Assembly: GCA_905183005.1 (NCBI GenBank)
Contig: CAJJDO010000102.1
Coordinates: 74,098-138,097 of the forward strand
Reading direction: 5' to 3'
DNA length: 64,000 nucleotides
DNA from: Paramecium pentaurelia
Lineage: Eukaryota; Ciliophora; Oligohymenophorea; Peniculida; Parameciidae
Below are positions 13,080-22,825 of the stretch, piece by piece; the first letter of the stretch is position 1; the number at the start of each line of letters is the position of its first letter. Under the pieces are notes generated by a model. That model saw only the letters and a program-made list of their open reading frames with translations. It had not been told where the DNA came from and ran no database searches. The position numbers and the translations under genes were made by a program.

Positions 13080-13640
13080 AAAGATGTTTTATACTATGGT
13101 AGAAGGGATGGGAGAAAAAATGTGAAGAAATTATTCATCTTGAATTTAAAATAATATTATCAATAATCCACAGAATCCACATTAGTAATTGAATTGAAAT
13201 GACCATGAATCATTCTATGTAAATTCTGAGTGGGCACTTGTTAATTTTTTCTTATAAATTACTTAAATGTATTCCATAATTTTTCTATAGGATTGAGTTA
13301 AGGGGAATATGGTGGTAAAAATAGATGTGGTATTGCAGTTAATAATTTTTAAACCAATTTCGATTTATGAATAGGGCTGTTGTCAAGAACAAGCACAGCA
13401 TTTCTTTCATTATAATGAATTTTTAACATAAAAAGTTATATGTTCCAATTGCTCCTAAAATTACAATATTGTTTGTCCACTTCTGATAATTTGATAATCT
13501 TTATTATTATATCAATTACCAACACCTGTTCTATCTGCTCTAATGGCCTAAGGAAACCTCATCTAAATAAATAAAGTCATAATTTTCTTTTGAGTAGCTT
13601 AAGAATTTAATAGAATATTTCTATCGAAGTAAAATCAAAT
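13080..13640 (-). pseudogene. Tc1/mariner-like transposase fragment (loop plus left arm)
   Basis: Read on the minus strand with TAA/TAG as Gln. The motif IYLDE (first catalytic Asp, codons near 13558-13566) is followed by a hydrophobic stretch with GAIGTY. After a frame change near 13410 comes LVLDN-SPIHK (second Asp, near 13385), then PPYSP-LNPIE-LW with the catalytic Glu 32 residues after that Asp. The first two acids are only about 59 codons apart, shorter than usual, so internal sequence is missing. The N-terminal DNA-binding part is absent. It cannot make an intact transposase. Confidence 0.75.
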
Positions 13641-13710
13641 CCAAATTTTATGTAACAAGTAAGATTTATTGTTACCACCTTATATAACTAATTAGGCTTG
13701 TAAAAATTCA

Positions 13711-14040
13711 TTATAATGAAAGAAATGCTGTGCTTGTTCTTGACAACAGCCCTATTCATAAATCGAAATTGGTTTAAAAATTATTAACTGCAATACCACA
13801 TCTATTTTTACCACCATATTCCCCTTAACTCAATCCTATAGAAAAATTATGGAATACATTTAAGTAATTTATAAGAAAAAATTAACAAGTGCCCACTCAG
13901 AATTTACATAGAATGATTCATGGTCATTTCAATTCAATTACTAATGTGGATTCTGTGGATTATTGATAATATTATTTTAAATTCAAGATGAATAATTTCT
14001 TCACATTTTTTCTCCCATCCCTTCTACCATAGTATAAAAC
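13711..14040 (+). pseudogene. Second, inverted copy of the transposase C-terminus (right arm)
   Basis: The right arm codes, on the plus strand, for the same LVLDN ... PPYSP-LNPIE-LW segment and the same downstream residues as the left arm read on minus. It has no start and no first catalytic Asp of its own. Confidence 0.75.
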
Positions 14041-14076
14041 ATCTTTTTTTTTTCAGACCCGTAATAATATAATTAA

Positions 14077-14571
14077 TCAATAAATAGATTTCCTTTTTAT
14101 TTAATTTTCAATTATTGAATATATTCTTATCCTCCTGCATTACATGAGTTCTGAGTAAACATTAAGAACTATTTAGATATTGCTCATAGAATTCTTTAAG
14201 AATCTTGTTCTATTCTTGAGGCTTCTACCTTTAATTTTCTGCGAGATTAGATGGTCAATTATTAGCTGAACTGTTGATACACTATATTTCCTTTATTATT
14301 CATAAATAGATTAACTTTTTGGTTAATATTATTTTAAAAGATAATTATTTGACCACGTTTAAACCTGGCTTGAATTGAAAGTAGGGTTCAAAAATGCGAA
14401 TCCATAGTCAAGGCTTGAAATTAGAAGGGCTCTGAGAGACATGTCTATTTTTCTTGTATAGCTATAGAGGAGGCTTCTACCTTTAGTTTTAAGTAATGGC
14501 GTCAGGTGGAACTTCAGAGTTTCTGTTCTAGGAATCTCCATGAAGTTTGGATCAGGGAAAATAATATGCAT
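14077..14571 (-). CDS. Uncharacterised basic ORF (164 aa) abutting the palindrome
   Basis: Open from ATG at 14571 to TGA 14079-14077, the stop lying inside the outer edge of the transposon palindrome. The DNA is noticeably richer in G+C than its surroundings. The protein is Arg/Lys/Ser-rich and contains the segment K-x-KGRSL twice (residues ~30 and ~118), matching a DNA direct repeat (AGGCTTCTACCTTTA near 14220 and 14473). No family is recognised. It could be a second ORF of the transposable element or a host relic. Confidence 0.35.
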
Positions 14572-15024
14572 TTAAGGAGTGTGCACTTGTCACCGTGCCC
14601 GATTCCTATATACAATGGATAAAAAGAAGGTTTGTTGTTTTAGAGCCTTCTCTTACCCAACTGTTATTACATTATAATCAACTTAATATGAGTTAACAAT
14701 GTTGCGAATTTGGGAGGCATTAATATTTTTTTAGAGAATCATTTAAAACACTCTGTTTTTATCTAAGTATAACCAAATAATGAGAAAAATACTTTGAAAT
14801 AAATTTAAAAACCAATTTTTATAGTATTGAATACGAAATTTATAGCAGAAAACAATTATTTATATTTAATTTATGAAATTTGTTCTTGTGTAAAATATTT
14901 AACATTTATATCAATTTAAAAAATTATAATGTCATTATTTGAAGTAAATAAATTTTTAATTCTTAATATTTGATAATAATTTAAAATAGTAATAAAATCT
15001 TTATTTTGATTATTAATATACTTT
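14572..15024. other. Intergenic DNA up to the assembly gap
   Basis: A GC-richer first 100 bp, then AT-rich sequence. No gene is visible. Confidence 0.5.
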
Positions 15025-16021
15025 NNNNNNNNNNNNNNNNNNNNNNNNNNNNNNNNNNNNNNNNNNNNNNNNNNNNNNNNNNNNNNNNNNNNNNNNNNNN
15101 NNNNNNNNNNNNNNNNNNNNNNNNNNNNNNNNNNNNNNNNNNNNNNNNNNNNNNNNNNNNNNNNNNNNNNNNNNNNNNNNNNNNNNNNNNNNNNNNNNNN
15201 NNNNNNNNNNNNNNNNNNNNNNNNNNNNNNNNNNNNNNNNNNNNNNNNNNNNNNNNNNNNNNNNNNNNNNNNNNNNNNNNNNNNNNNNNNNNNNNNNNNN
15301 NNNNNNNNNNNNNNNNNNNNNNNNNNNNNNNNNNNNNNNNNNNNNNNNNNNNNNNNNNNNNNNNNNNNNNNNNNNNNNNNNNNNNNNNNNNNNNNNNNNN
15401 NNNNNNNNNNNNNNNNNNNNNNNNNNNNNNNNNNNNNNNNNNNNNNNNNNNNNNNNNNNNNNNNNNNNNNNNNNNNNNNNNNNNNNNNNNNNNNNNNNNN
15501 NNNNNNNNNNNNNNNNNNNNNNNNNNNNNNNNNNNNNNNNNNNNNNNNNNNNNNNNNNNNNNNNNNNNNNNNNNNNNNNNNNNNNNNNNNNNNNNNNNNN
15601 NNNNNNNNNNNNNNNNNNNNNNNNNNNNNNNNNNNNNNNNNNNNNNNNNNNNNNNNNNNNNNNNNNNNNNNNNNNNNNNNNNNNNNNNNNNNNNNNNNNN
15701 NNNNNNNNNNNNNNNNNNNNNNNNNNNNNNNNNNNNNNNNNNNNNNNNNNNNNNNNNNNNNNNNNNNNNNNNNNNNNNNNNNNNNNNNNNNNNNNNNNNN
15801 NNNNNNNNNNNNNNNNNNNNNNNNNNNNNNNNNNNNNNNNNNNNNNNNNNNNNNNNNNNNNNNNNNNNNNNNNNNNNNNNNNNNNNNNNNNNNNNNNNNN
15901 NNNNNNNNNNNNNNNNNNNNNNNNNNNNNNNNNNNNNNNNNNNNNNNNNNNNNNNNNNNNNNNNNNNNNNNNNNNNNNNNNNNNNNNNNNNNNNNNNNNN
16001 NNNNNNNNNNNNNNNNNNNNN
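15025..16021. other. Assembly gap (997 Ns) with identical edges
   Basis: All bases are N. The 14 bp before it (15011-15024) and the 14 bp after it (16022-16035) are the same, TATTAATATACTTT, which suggests the gap sits in a repeat or joins overlapping contig ends. Confidence 0.95.
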
Positions 16022-16223
16022 TATTAATATACTTTTATTAAAATAATGTTATATCAATAGTAGAATATATAAATATATCAAAAAATCATAAATCTCATCT
16101 TTCTGTATATAATTAAAAATTTTAGCATTTATTTTTATTAAAAAATATAATTACAAAATCTTCGAATAAGCTTAAATTATTCTTGTAAAATTATTTATTA
16201 ATTATTTAGAATAGAATAATTTA

Positions 16224-18260
16224 TCAATTAATTTATATGGATTTTAATTTCTCATAAATGTAATCAGTATCTGTTGTTCCTGCAAGTAATGCATCTTCAT
16301 ACGCGGTAATCGCCTCTGAATATTTCTCTATTTCAAATAATGAATCAGCTAATATTATTTCAATAATATACCTTTTTTTATTAGATATGACACATCTTAA
16401 AATATGAATAGAGCAATATCAAATTATGTTATAGCCTCTTTAAATCTTCCTAGATTATGTAAAGCAACTCCTATTTTACTTAATTATTATTTACCATTTA
16501 AGGCATAAGCTTTATGCTAAGTTTTATCTAAATTTATAACAGTTTAGAATGATTCTATTGCTTCTTCATATCTATTCAATTTGAGTTGACTACTTCCTTG
16601 AATGAATTCATATTGATACCCCTTATAAGATATGATCCAAAACGTTAAGAATCAATTTAGATAGCTAAGTTGGAAAACTGAATGGCTTCTTCATGAAGCT
16701 CCAAAAGATTTAAACATTAAGCTAACATTAATTTTACTTTTTACCTTTATTTTTATGGGCAATCCAATTATTAGAATCTCTTTCAATAATTTTATCAAAG
16801 AGTTTAATAGCTTCTTTATAATTTTCTGACTTAATTAGAATATCACCTTGGTAGAGATGAGCATTTAGAAATTCTTCATGAGGGGATTTGTTATCTTATA
16901 AGTTTAGTTTTTAATAAGATTATAAATCTTTTTGTAGTGGTATCTTTTCAATATATATCTAATAAATTACTCCTATATATTTGCCAAATTAATAATTAAA
17001 ATTAACTTAATTATCTTATTCTAAAGTAGAATTAAGAGTAGTTTCAAATTATGTTTATTCAATTATTTCATTTGATTTTTATTCTTTCTTATTATCAGGT
17101 AAATCATTGAGTTCATTCTTATTTTAAGTCTAATTTATTTCTTTAATCAATGAGATCTAAGAATCAGAAAGTACCTCAAATAAATTGAATAATGATTACT
17201 TACTTTTACTTAGATTTTCATGAATTATTTAATTTATAATATTAATGATTTTCTTTATATTTAATGAATCTTGTAGGTTCATGTTTTCATAGTTAAACAA
17301 GTGAATATGTTATTAAAATAATGAAAATACTCCTCTAGGATATTCTTTTTCAATAATTTCAATAGCTTAATCATACCTTTGGTGTTTTATTAAGGTTTCA
17401 ACTTAGAATTATTAATTCTATTACTTTCTTTTAAAGATATTTCATAAAATTAGGAATCATCTTTAATAATTCTATCACAATCTACAACAACATCACTATA
17501 TTTTTTCATATGCATTAAGCATTGTACTATTAATTTTATGACATTGAGAAATACTTTTCCAATAAATTGCTTATTAATTAGATTTTTCAACTTTTAAAAG
17601 ATTTTCGAAAACGTCAAATGATTATTAAAAATGATTGTTTTTAAATAAGTCAATACCTAAAATTGAATATTACATACATACCTTATTAAAACATAACATC
17701 TATAGTTTCTTATTTTAGATTTATTGATTAATTATCAGTTTGATCTTGTTCGGTATGAATCTTTTAATTTTATAATTCAAAAGTAAATTGATCTAAATCC
17801 TATTTTTATAAGTATTCAATTATTAAATATAGTTGATTAATCAAATAGGCTTTTATATTTAATATAAATTACATTCCTAATTTAGTTCTCTTTTCGTATA
17901 ATAATTCTTTAGAAAATCTATATCAGAATCTGTAGGATAATAATATTTTTCTTTCATAAGTTAATTGATTGAATTTAACTATTCAAAATATTCCTGACTT
18001 CGATTTAAAAATTTCTAATAGAGTTCGTCGAATTTAAGCTTACAATCTTTTACTTTTTCAATAAATTCTTAATAGGCTTTTTAATATTCTATTAGCTAAT
18101 TTGAGAGAATTTTAAAAGTTTTGCATTCTCTTTAATGTTGAGAATGAAATTATTTGAAACATTAAAAGCAAGATATTGCCTTACTATCACATACATCCGA
18201 TAAACATATTCCAATTATAGGTTCTTGATGATCAAATATAGTGCATCTTTATTGTGACAT
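16224..18260 (-). CDS. Zinc-finger + coiled-coil + TPR repeat protein
   Basis: Starts at ATG 18260 and ends at TGA 16226-16224, about 600 residues after intron removal. The N-terminus (residues ~5-50) carries a B-box-like pattern: paired Cys around ICLSDVC, then CFQCF and closely spaced His, with Cys again. Residues ~50-140 are helical/Gln-rich. TPR units follow, for example EAI-LFDKIIERD and a last unit with EAITAYEDAL. Introns of 23-28 nt were placed in the 5' half (starting at about 17890, 17685, 17555 and 17430 and read downward); further introns lie in the 3' half and were not all mapped. Same architecture as 4542-5746. It is transcribed divergently from 18319-19761 across 58 bp. Confidence 0.85.
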
Positions 18261-18318
18261 TAGGAAATATTATTTTCGATTAATTAATAAACTTAATAAA
18301 AAATCATAGCATATACAT
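18261..18318. promoter_or_regulatory. 58-bp shared upstream region of a divergent TPR gene pair
   Basis: The only DNA between two start codons that point away from each other. It must hold both 5' UTRs and both core promoters unless the start of one gene is further inside. No motif can be defined by eye. Confidence 0.4.
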
Positions 18319-19761
18319 ATGTAGTAGAAATAAGATATATAATTTGAGTTAATAGAAAGTATAAATTATCTAATTTATAGTATAAAGTTTAGTAAATTAA
18401 GGTAGATAACAAGAAGCCTTAAAATAATGTGATATTGCAATATCAGAAAATTTGAATGAAGTAGAATTATATACTATCAAAAGTATATTTATTAGTATAA
18501 ATCTATAATTAGCAAAGATTTTAGAATCATTAGGCCTTCAAAATGAAGTTATTGATATTTGGGAATAAGGCATTCAAAATAATAAAAATGATTTTCTCTT
18601 TTATTATGAGAAAGGTTTTAATACTTTATTGTAAATTAGTTTTTGCTTTAAGAAGATAATTGAAATATGAAGAGATAATTAAATGTTATGATTAAGGAAT
18701 AATGAATAACAAGAATTAAGCTATATATTATAATTTTAAATGTATTTCATATATTCATTTATTTTAATAGATATTGAATTAGAAAAATAGGATAGATTAG
18801 TTGAGGCCATTTAAGTTTGGGATTTAGCAATTGAAAATAATAAAACAGACTCATATTATTATAGATAGAAAAGTAACAATAATTTATGAATGAAATAGTA
18901 TAAGCTTTGATAAAATGTTTTGGGGAAGACAATTGTTAGAAATAGATTTTTGAATGTTGGGATTATGGAATATAAAATGGAAATAATAATCTATTTTTTA
19001 TAAAATCTAAAGGTACAATAAAAAGGAATTAATTAAGTTAAAGCTTTAGAAAAATTAGAAAGATTAGATGAAGCAATTGTATTTTTGAGTAAAGAAATAT
19101 AGCAGTATAAGAATGTTGAATTCCTTTATGAGTAAAAGAGTATGAAAAAATACAGTAATTATTAGCCAACTATTTAAAGAAATTAAATAGATTGGAAGAG
19201 ATCATTGAATGTTGGAATGAAGGTATCCACTATAATCCATATAATAAATGTTTTTATTAATAAAGAAGTTTATTTATTATTAGTTAAGTTTTAGTTAAAG
19301 CATTAGAAGAATAAGGGAATATAGAATAAGTTTTAGAAGAGGCAAATAAATGCATTGATTTATTTGATGATTTGATCTTTTATTAAGCGAAAGGTAATTA
19401 TTATGATAACTTTAATAGCAAAATGTTTATTTATATAAGGTAAGTTTTAAGAGGTGATTGATTGTTGGGATTAAGGAATTAAAAATAATTAATCTAATAG
19501 TTCATTTTATATCGAAAAAAGTATTACATAAATAATATTTAAGATTATGCTCTACAGCTTTAAAAAAGATGGATTGATTCCATATAATGTTGTGATTCAG
19601 CACTTTTAAATGAATACAATAATGAAGAAATAATTTCAAAAAAAGGTTATTTAAATTAATAATTTCTAGTTATTTCTCTAATAGAATTACATAATTTCCG
19701 ATAAGCTAATTAGTATCATCGCTTGATTCATCTTAATGTACCTATTCCTTTCAAATATTGA
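18319..19761 (+). CDS. TPR repeat protein without zinc finger
   Basis: ATG at 18319, TGA at 19759-19761. After a 22-nt first intron the protein reads as tandem helical repeats, each with a variant of CWD-GI-N-K and ending in a Lys codon followed by an intron. Examples include introns beginning near 18613, 18738, 18871, 19014 and 19140; all are phase 1 and sit at the same place in the repeat. The units resemble degenerate TPRs of the kind in the neighbouring divergent gene, so the two probably arose by duplication. No other domain is seen. It is likely a scaffold protein of unknown partner. Confidence 0.75.
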
Positions 19762-20640
19762 TTATGTAATTCTAGCATTTTTATCGTAACAAATTTATAA
19801 TTCCTTTTTTTTCATTAAATTATAGCTTTATTATAATAATTTCTAAAATTTAATACAGTTCTATTTTCTATCATAGAAGGAGCAAACTTTTATGAATAAA
19901 ATATTTTTTCAATTTTAACCATAGATATACACTAATTCATATAAAAAAGTTAGTATTCAGAGGATATTTAGAGTAATTTATTTTTATATTAAAATATAAG
20001 TAGTTTTGATTCTAAAAATATTAATATTATTAATTAATAATATATAGTAAACGTCATATTCCTATTTAAAAAAATATGCTGCCATAAATTATATGAGTAA
20101 AATAGAGTATTTATCAAAAGCTCATTATCCTTATGTAATTATAGGATTAATTCAAAATGAGATCTGTCTATCTAAAAATACTAAAAGTCTCAAAATATAT
20201 AAAAATCATAATCTCCAGCTTTGGAATTAAGAATCTAAAATTAATTTTATTAATATTGCTATTACTCTCAATAGTCTCGAACATTAATCAAATGAATGAA
20301 TTAAATTTAGATTATATTAGTTCTAAAATGTTTATAAGTACAATACATATTTGATTTCTAAATATTTACAAATTTTTTATAAATCAATTAAGGAAAATAG
20401 TTATTAATTTTTAACTTTTGAATGAAAAAAGAGACGATGAATTTAAAATCTTTTAAGAATTATGAGTCATAAAGCAGGATTATATATATGATTTCATTTA
20501 AACATTAAAAAGACTAAAATTAAATCAACTTAGAATTCCTAATTTCTCTCATTAATTAAAAAAAAATAATAATAATTTTTGATAATTAACTATTCAAAAT
20601 TAAGATGAATCTATTTATCTTCTTATTTATAGTATGATTA
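19762..20640. other. Mostly non-coding; uncertain small frame
   Basis: Between about 20040 and 20300 the plus strand has two overlapping protein-like frames (one ends at TGA near 20302), possibly after a 28-nt intron near 19975-20002. I could not find a start or choose between the frames. The remainder is AT-rich without features. Confidence 0.3.
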
Positions 20641-22238
20641 TCATTTGATTTTGACTTAGAGAATTTCCTAATATTCTAGATTGTAGTTTTATACCTTTTC
20701 AAATAATTATGATTTATCTAATACTATTTGTCTGAGTTTTTAGATTTCTTAATCTTGAAGATTACATTTACTTTCTAATTCATAAATAGTAATATTATTT
20801 AATTTAATTTTTTCCTCAAATGATTAATATTATTTATTCTGTAAAATTAAGGTTCTTTGGTTTTCAGCTTGTTTATATAAATCATTAATCATGATTTCAT
20901 TTTAATCTTTTAATTGATTAATTTCTTAAGATTCTTTCTAAATGATTTCATTAATTTTATTTTATTCTAACTTTTTACTATTTTCTAATTATTAAATTTA
21001 TATATCCTTTAGTTGTAAATTACTATTAATTCTATTAAATTATCCTTCTAAAGTATTTGTTTTACATTCTAATTATCTAAATTAATTTTAATAAAATTCC
21101 TGAATTTATTTAATTTTAAGTTCCAATTAAAGTTTACTTGATTTTTCATCATGAGTTATTTGTTTAAATTTAAGCAATTCAGATTATAAAAACTAGATCA
21201 AAGATATTTTTGATTCAGTAATATTAAAGATCTCAAATTATTTATTCTTTTTTTCTTATTCTAAATAATTCTGAAGTCTTTTTATTAATAATTAATCTTT
21301 TTCTTTTGATTTTGAAAGAGTACAATTTTATTCTGTATATTTTACAATTTGTTAAATCAATTCATCAATTCTTGCCTACAATTAAATGTTTTGGTCTTAG
21401 TAGGATTAAGTCATATGTTTAATATCACTTTCTAATTCTTTAATCTTATTATTTAATTTTATTTCAGATTAATATTATGAATTAGTTAATTCTTTATATT
21501 TTTGTAATTGATTCATAAATTCTTAATTCTAATCTTTCTATATTTAAAGTTTCTATTTAATTTAATTGATTTATTGTTCTTGTGAACTAAAAATTGCTTC
21601 TTATTTAATGAGAGTTACTTCTTGTTATTTAGACAATAAATCAAATTATGAAATAGTTTATTATAATTTAGATTCTAATGTGTTATTAAGTTATTTGACT
21701 TAAATCAATTCAGTTTCCTAGATAAATATATATAAATTACTAATTCTTATACTAAATTTTAGTTATGATATTCAGCACTGGATATTTAAGTTAGGCTTTA
21801 TTATAATTTGGCAACTTCAGTTTTGTACTTATTTTATTCTTATTTTAGGATTTATTTATGATTAATATCTTGTTATTCTAATTGATATTTGAATGTCTTA
21901 GCATCTTATTTCCAATTAATATCTATTTTTTTGATACCATCTTGATGCAATTTTTATTATTATTCTAACTTTTGCTATAAGGATTCTATTTATTACTTTA
22001 ATAATTATATATATATATAGTATACTTTAAGATCTAGATTATCATGATGTATTTTTTAATTATCCAAAGTGATTGTAAGAGATGGAAGTTATTTTATTTG
22101 GTTTTTAAGTTTTAGATTTTCCGTTTAAAGTCGATCAATTTCCTAAAGGAATGTTTAGATTTCAGTTATTGATTTATTGGACTACTCTTGACTTGTTTTA
22201 ATTGAGTTAAAAGATTGGAGTGGTTGTCTTATATTCAT
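20641..22238 (-). CDS. Long coiled-coil protein
   Basis: ATG at 22238 and TGA at 20643-20641, about 515 residues. From residue ~30 onward the sequence is dominated by Gln, Glu, Lys, Leu and Ile in heptad-like order, with almost no Pro or Gly, typical of a continuous coiled coil. An intron of 30 nt lies near 21995-22025 (GTATAC ... TTAAAG). At least one further intron is needed, since total length minus 30 is not a multiple of three. There are no other domains. Such proteins in ciliates often serve in cytoskeletal or basal-body structures, but nothing here proves that. Confidence 0.75.
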
Positions 22239-22288
22239 AAATTAACGGATAAAAATTAATTTTATTATGATTTAATAAATTTATTCAC

Positions 22289-22311
22289 ATATATATATAT
22301 ATATATATATA
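22289..22311. repeat. AT dinucleotide microsatellite
   Basis: An uninterrupted (AT)n tract of 23 bp between two minus-strand genes. Confidence 0.9.
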
Positions 22312-22331
22312 CAAATATGAAATTGGTTGTG

Positions 22332-22738
22332 TCACATGCCAACTCTGGTTATTAGTTATATTGGATCTGATTAATTAGATTATTTAAGTTTATATCCACA
22401 ACACTTAGTTTGTATAGAATTCTATATTTCGAAGAATATTTTACTGCAGCCAATTTATCTCTAATCAATTCTTATTTGTATTATTTACGGTGTGCAAATA
22501 ATATAGTTTTGGCAGAAGAATACTTGATTCCAGCCTTGTTAGCAGCCTAAATAAAAATTTATTTGGTATTGTTTACATCATGGATTTTGTAGCTTTGAAA
22601 TAGAAAGAGCTAGAGAAACAATTTTTTGGCATCAGATGTAATATATGTGTAATTTCGTGGTTTAGATTCTTATTTACGCTTTTTTGAGAAGTGGCGTCTC
22701 TTAATGAATGTAAATTATGTCTGATCAACAGAACCCAT
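22332..22738 (-). CDS. Helix-turn-helix DNA-binding protein, small
   Basis: ATG at 22738, TGA at 22334-22332, one 23-nt intron (22422-22444), giving 127 residues. Residues ~65-95 read IQAAN-KAGIKYSSAKTIL followed by a basic stretch, the A-x-x-x-G-I-x-(F/Y)-S-(T/S)-A-K pattern of a helix-turn-helix as in transposase, Psq or sigma-like domains. The N-terminus is Lys/Arg-rich. The same core occurs in the plus-strand gene 39834-40462, so these are paralogues. It lies 87 bp downstream of 22826-25254 on the same strand. The likely role is sequence-specific DNA binding; the target is unknown. Confidence 0.7.
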
Positions 22739-22825
22739 GACGTAATGAATTTATTGTAAATTTAATAAAATATTTAATATTAACAAAAATATAATAATTA
22801 AATTACATAAAAATTAAATAGGTAT

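Larger units (their letters stand above)
13044..14082. mobile_element. Perfect palindrome built from a Tc1/mariner-type transposon remnant
   Basis: Left arm 13044-13425 and right arm 13701-14082 are each 382 bp and reverse complements with no gap needed; every segment compared, including a 10-A/10-T tract, agrees. A 275-bp unique loop (13426-13700) separates them. The arms code for the C-terminal catalytic part of a DDE transposase of the Tc1/mariner/IS630 class and the loop holds the first catalytic Asp. These arms are not classic terminal repeats, because the coding part itself is duplicated in inverted orientation. The identity of the arms implies a recent event or an assembly artefact. 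Confidence 0.8.

Noticed and set aside
13044..14082. Intact, active DNA transposon
   Set aside because: The transposase lacks its N-terminus, has a frame change and too short a spacing between the first two catalytic acids, and the repeats are coding arms rather than terminal repeats.
15006..16046. Open frame across the N block
   Set aside because: It consists of unknown bases only; no coding information.
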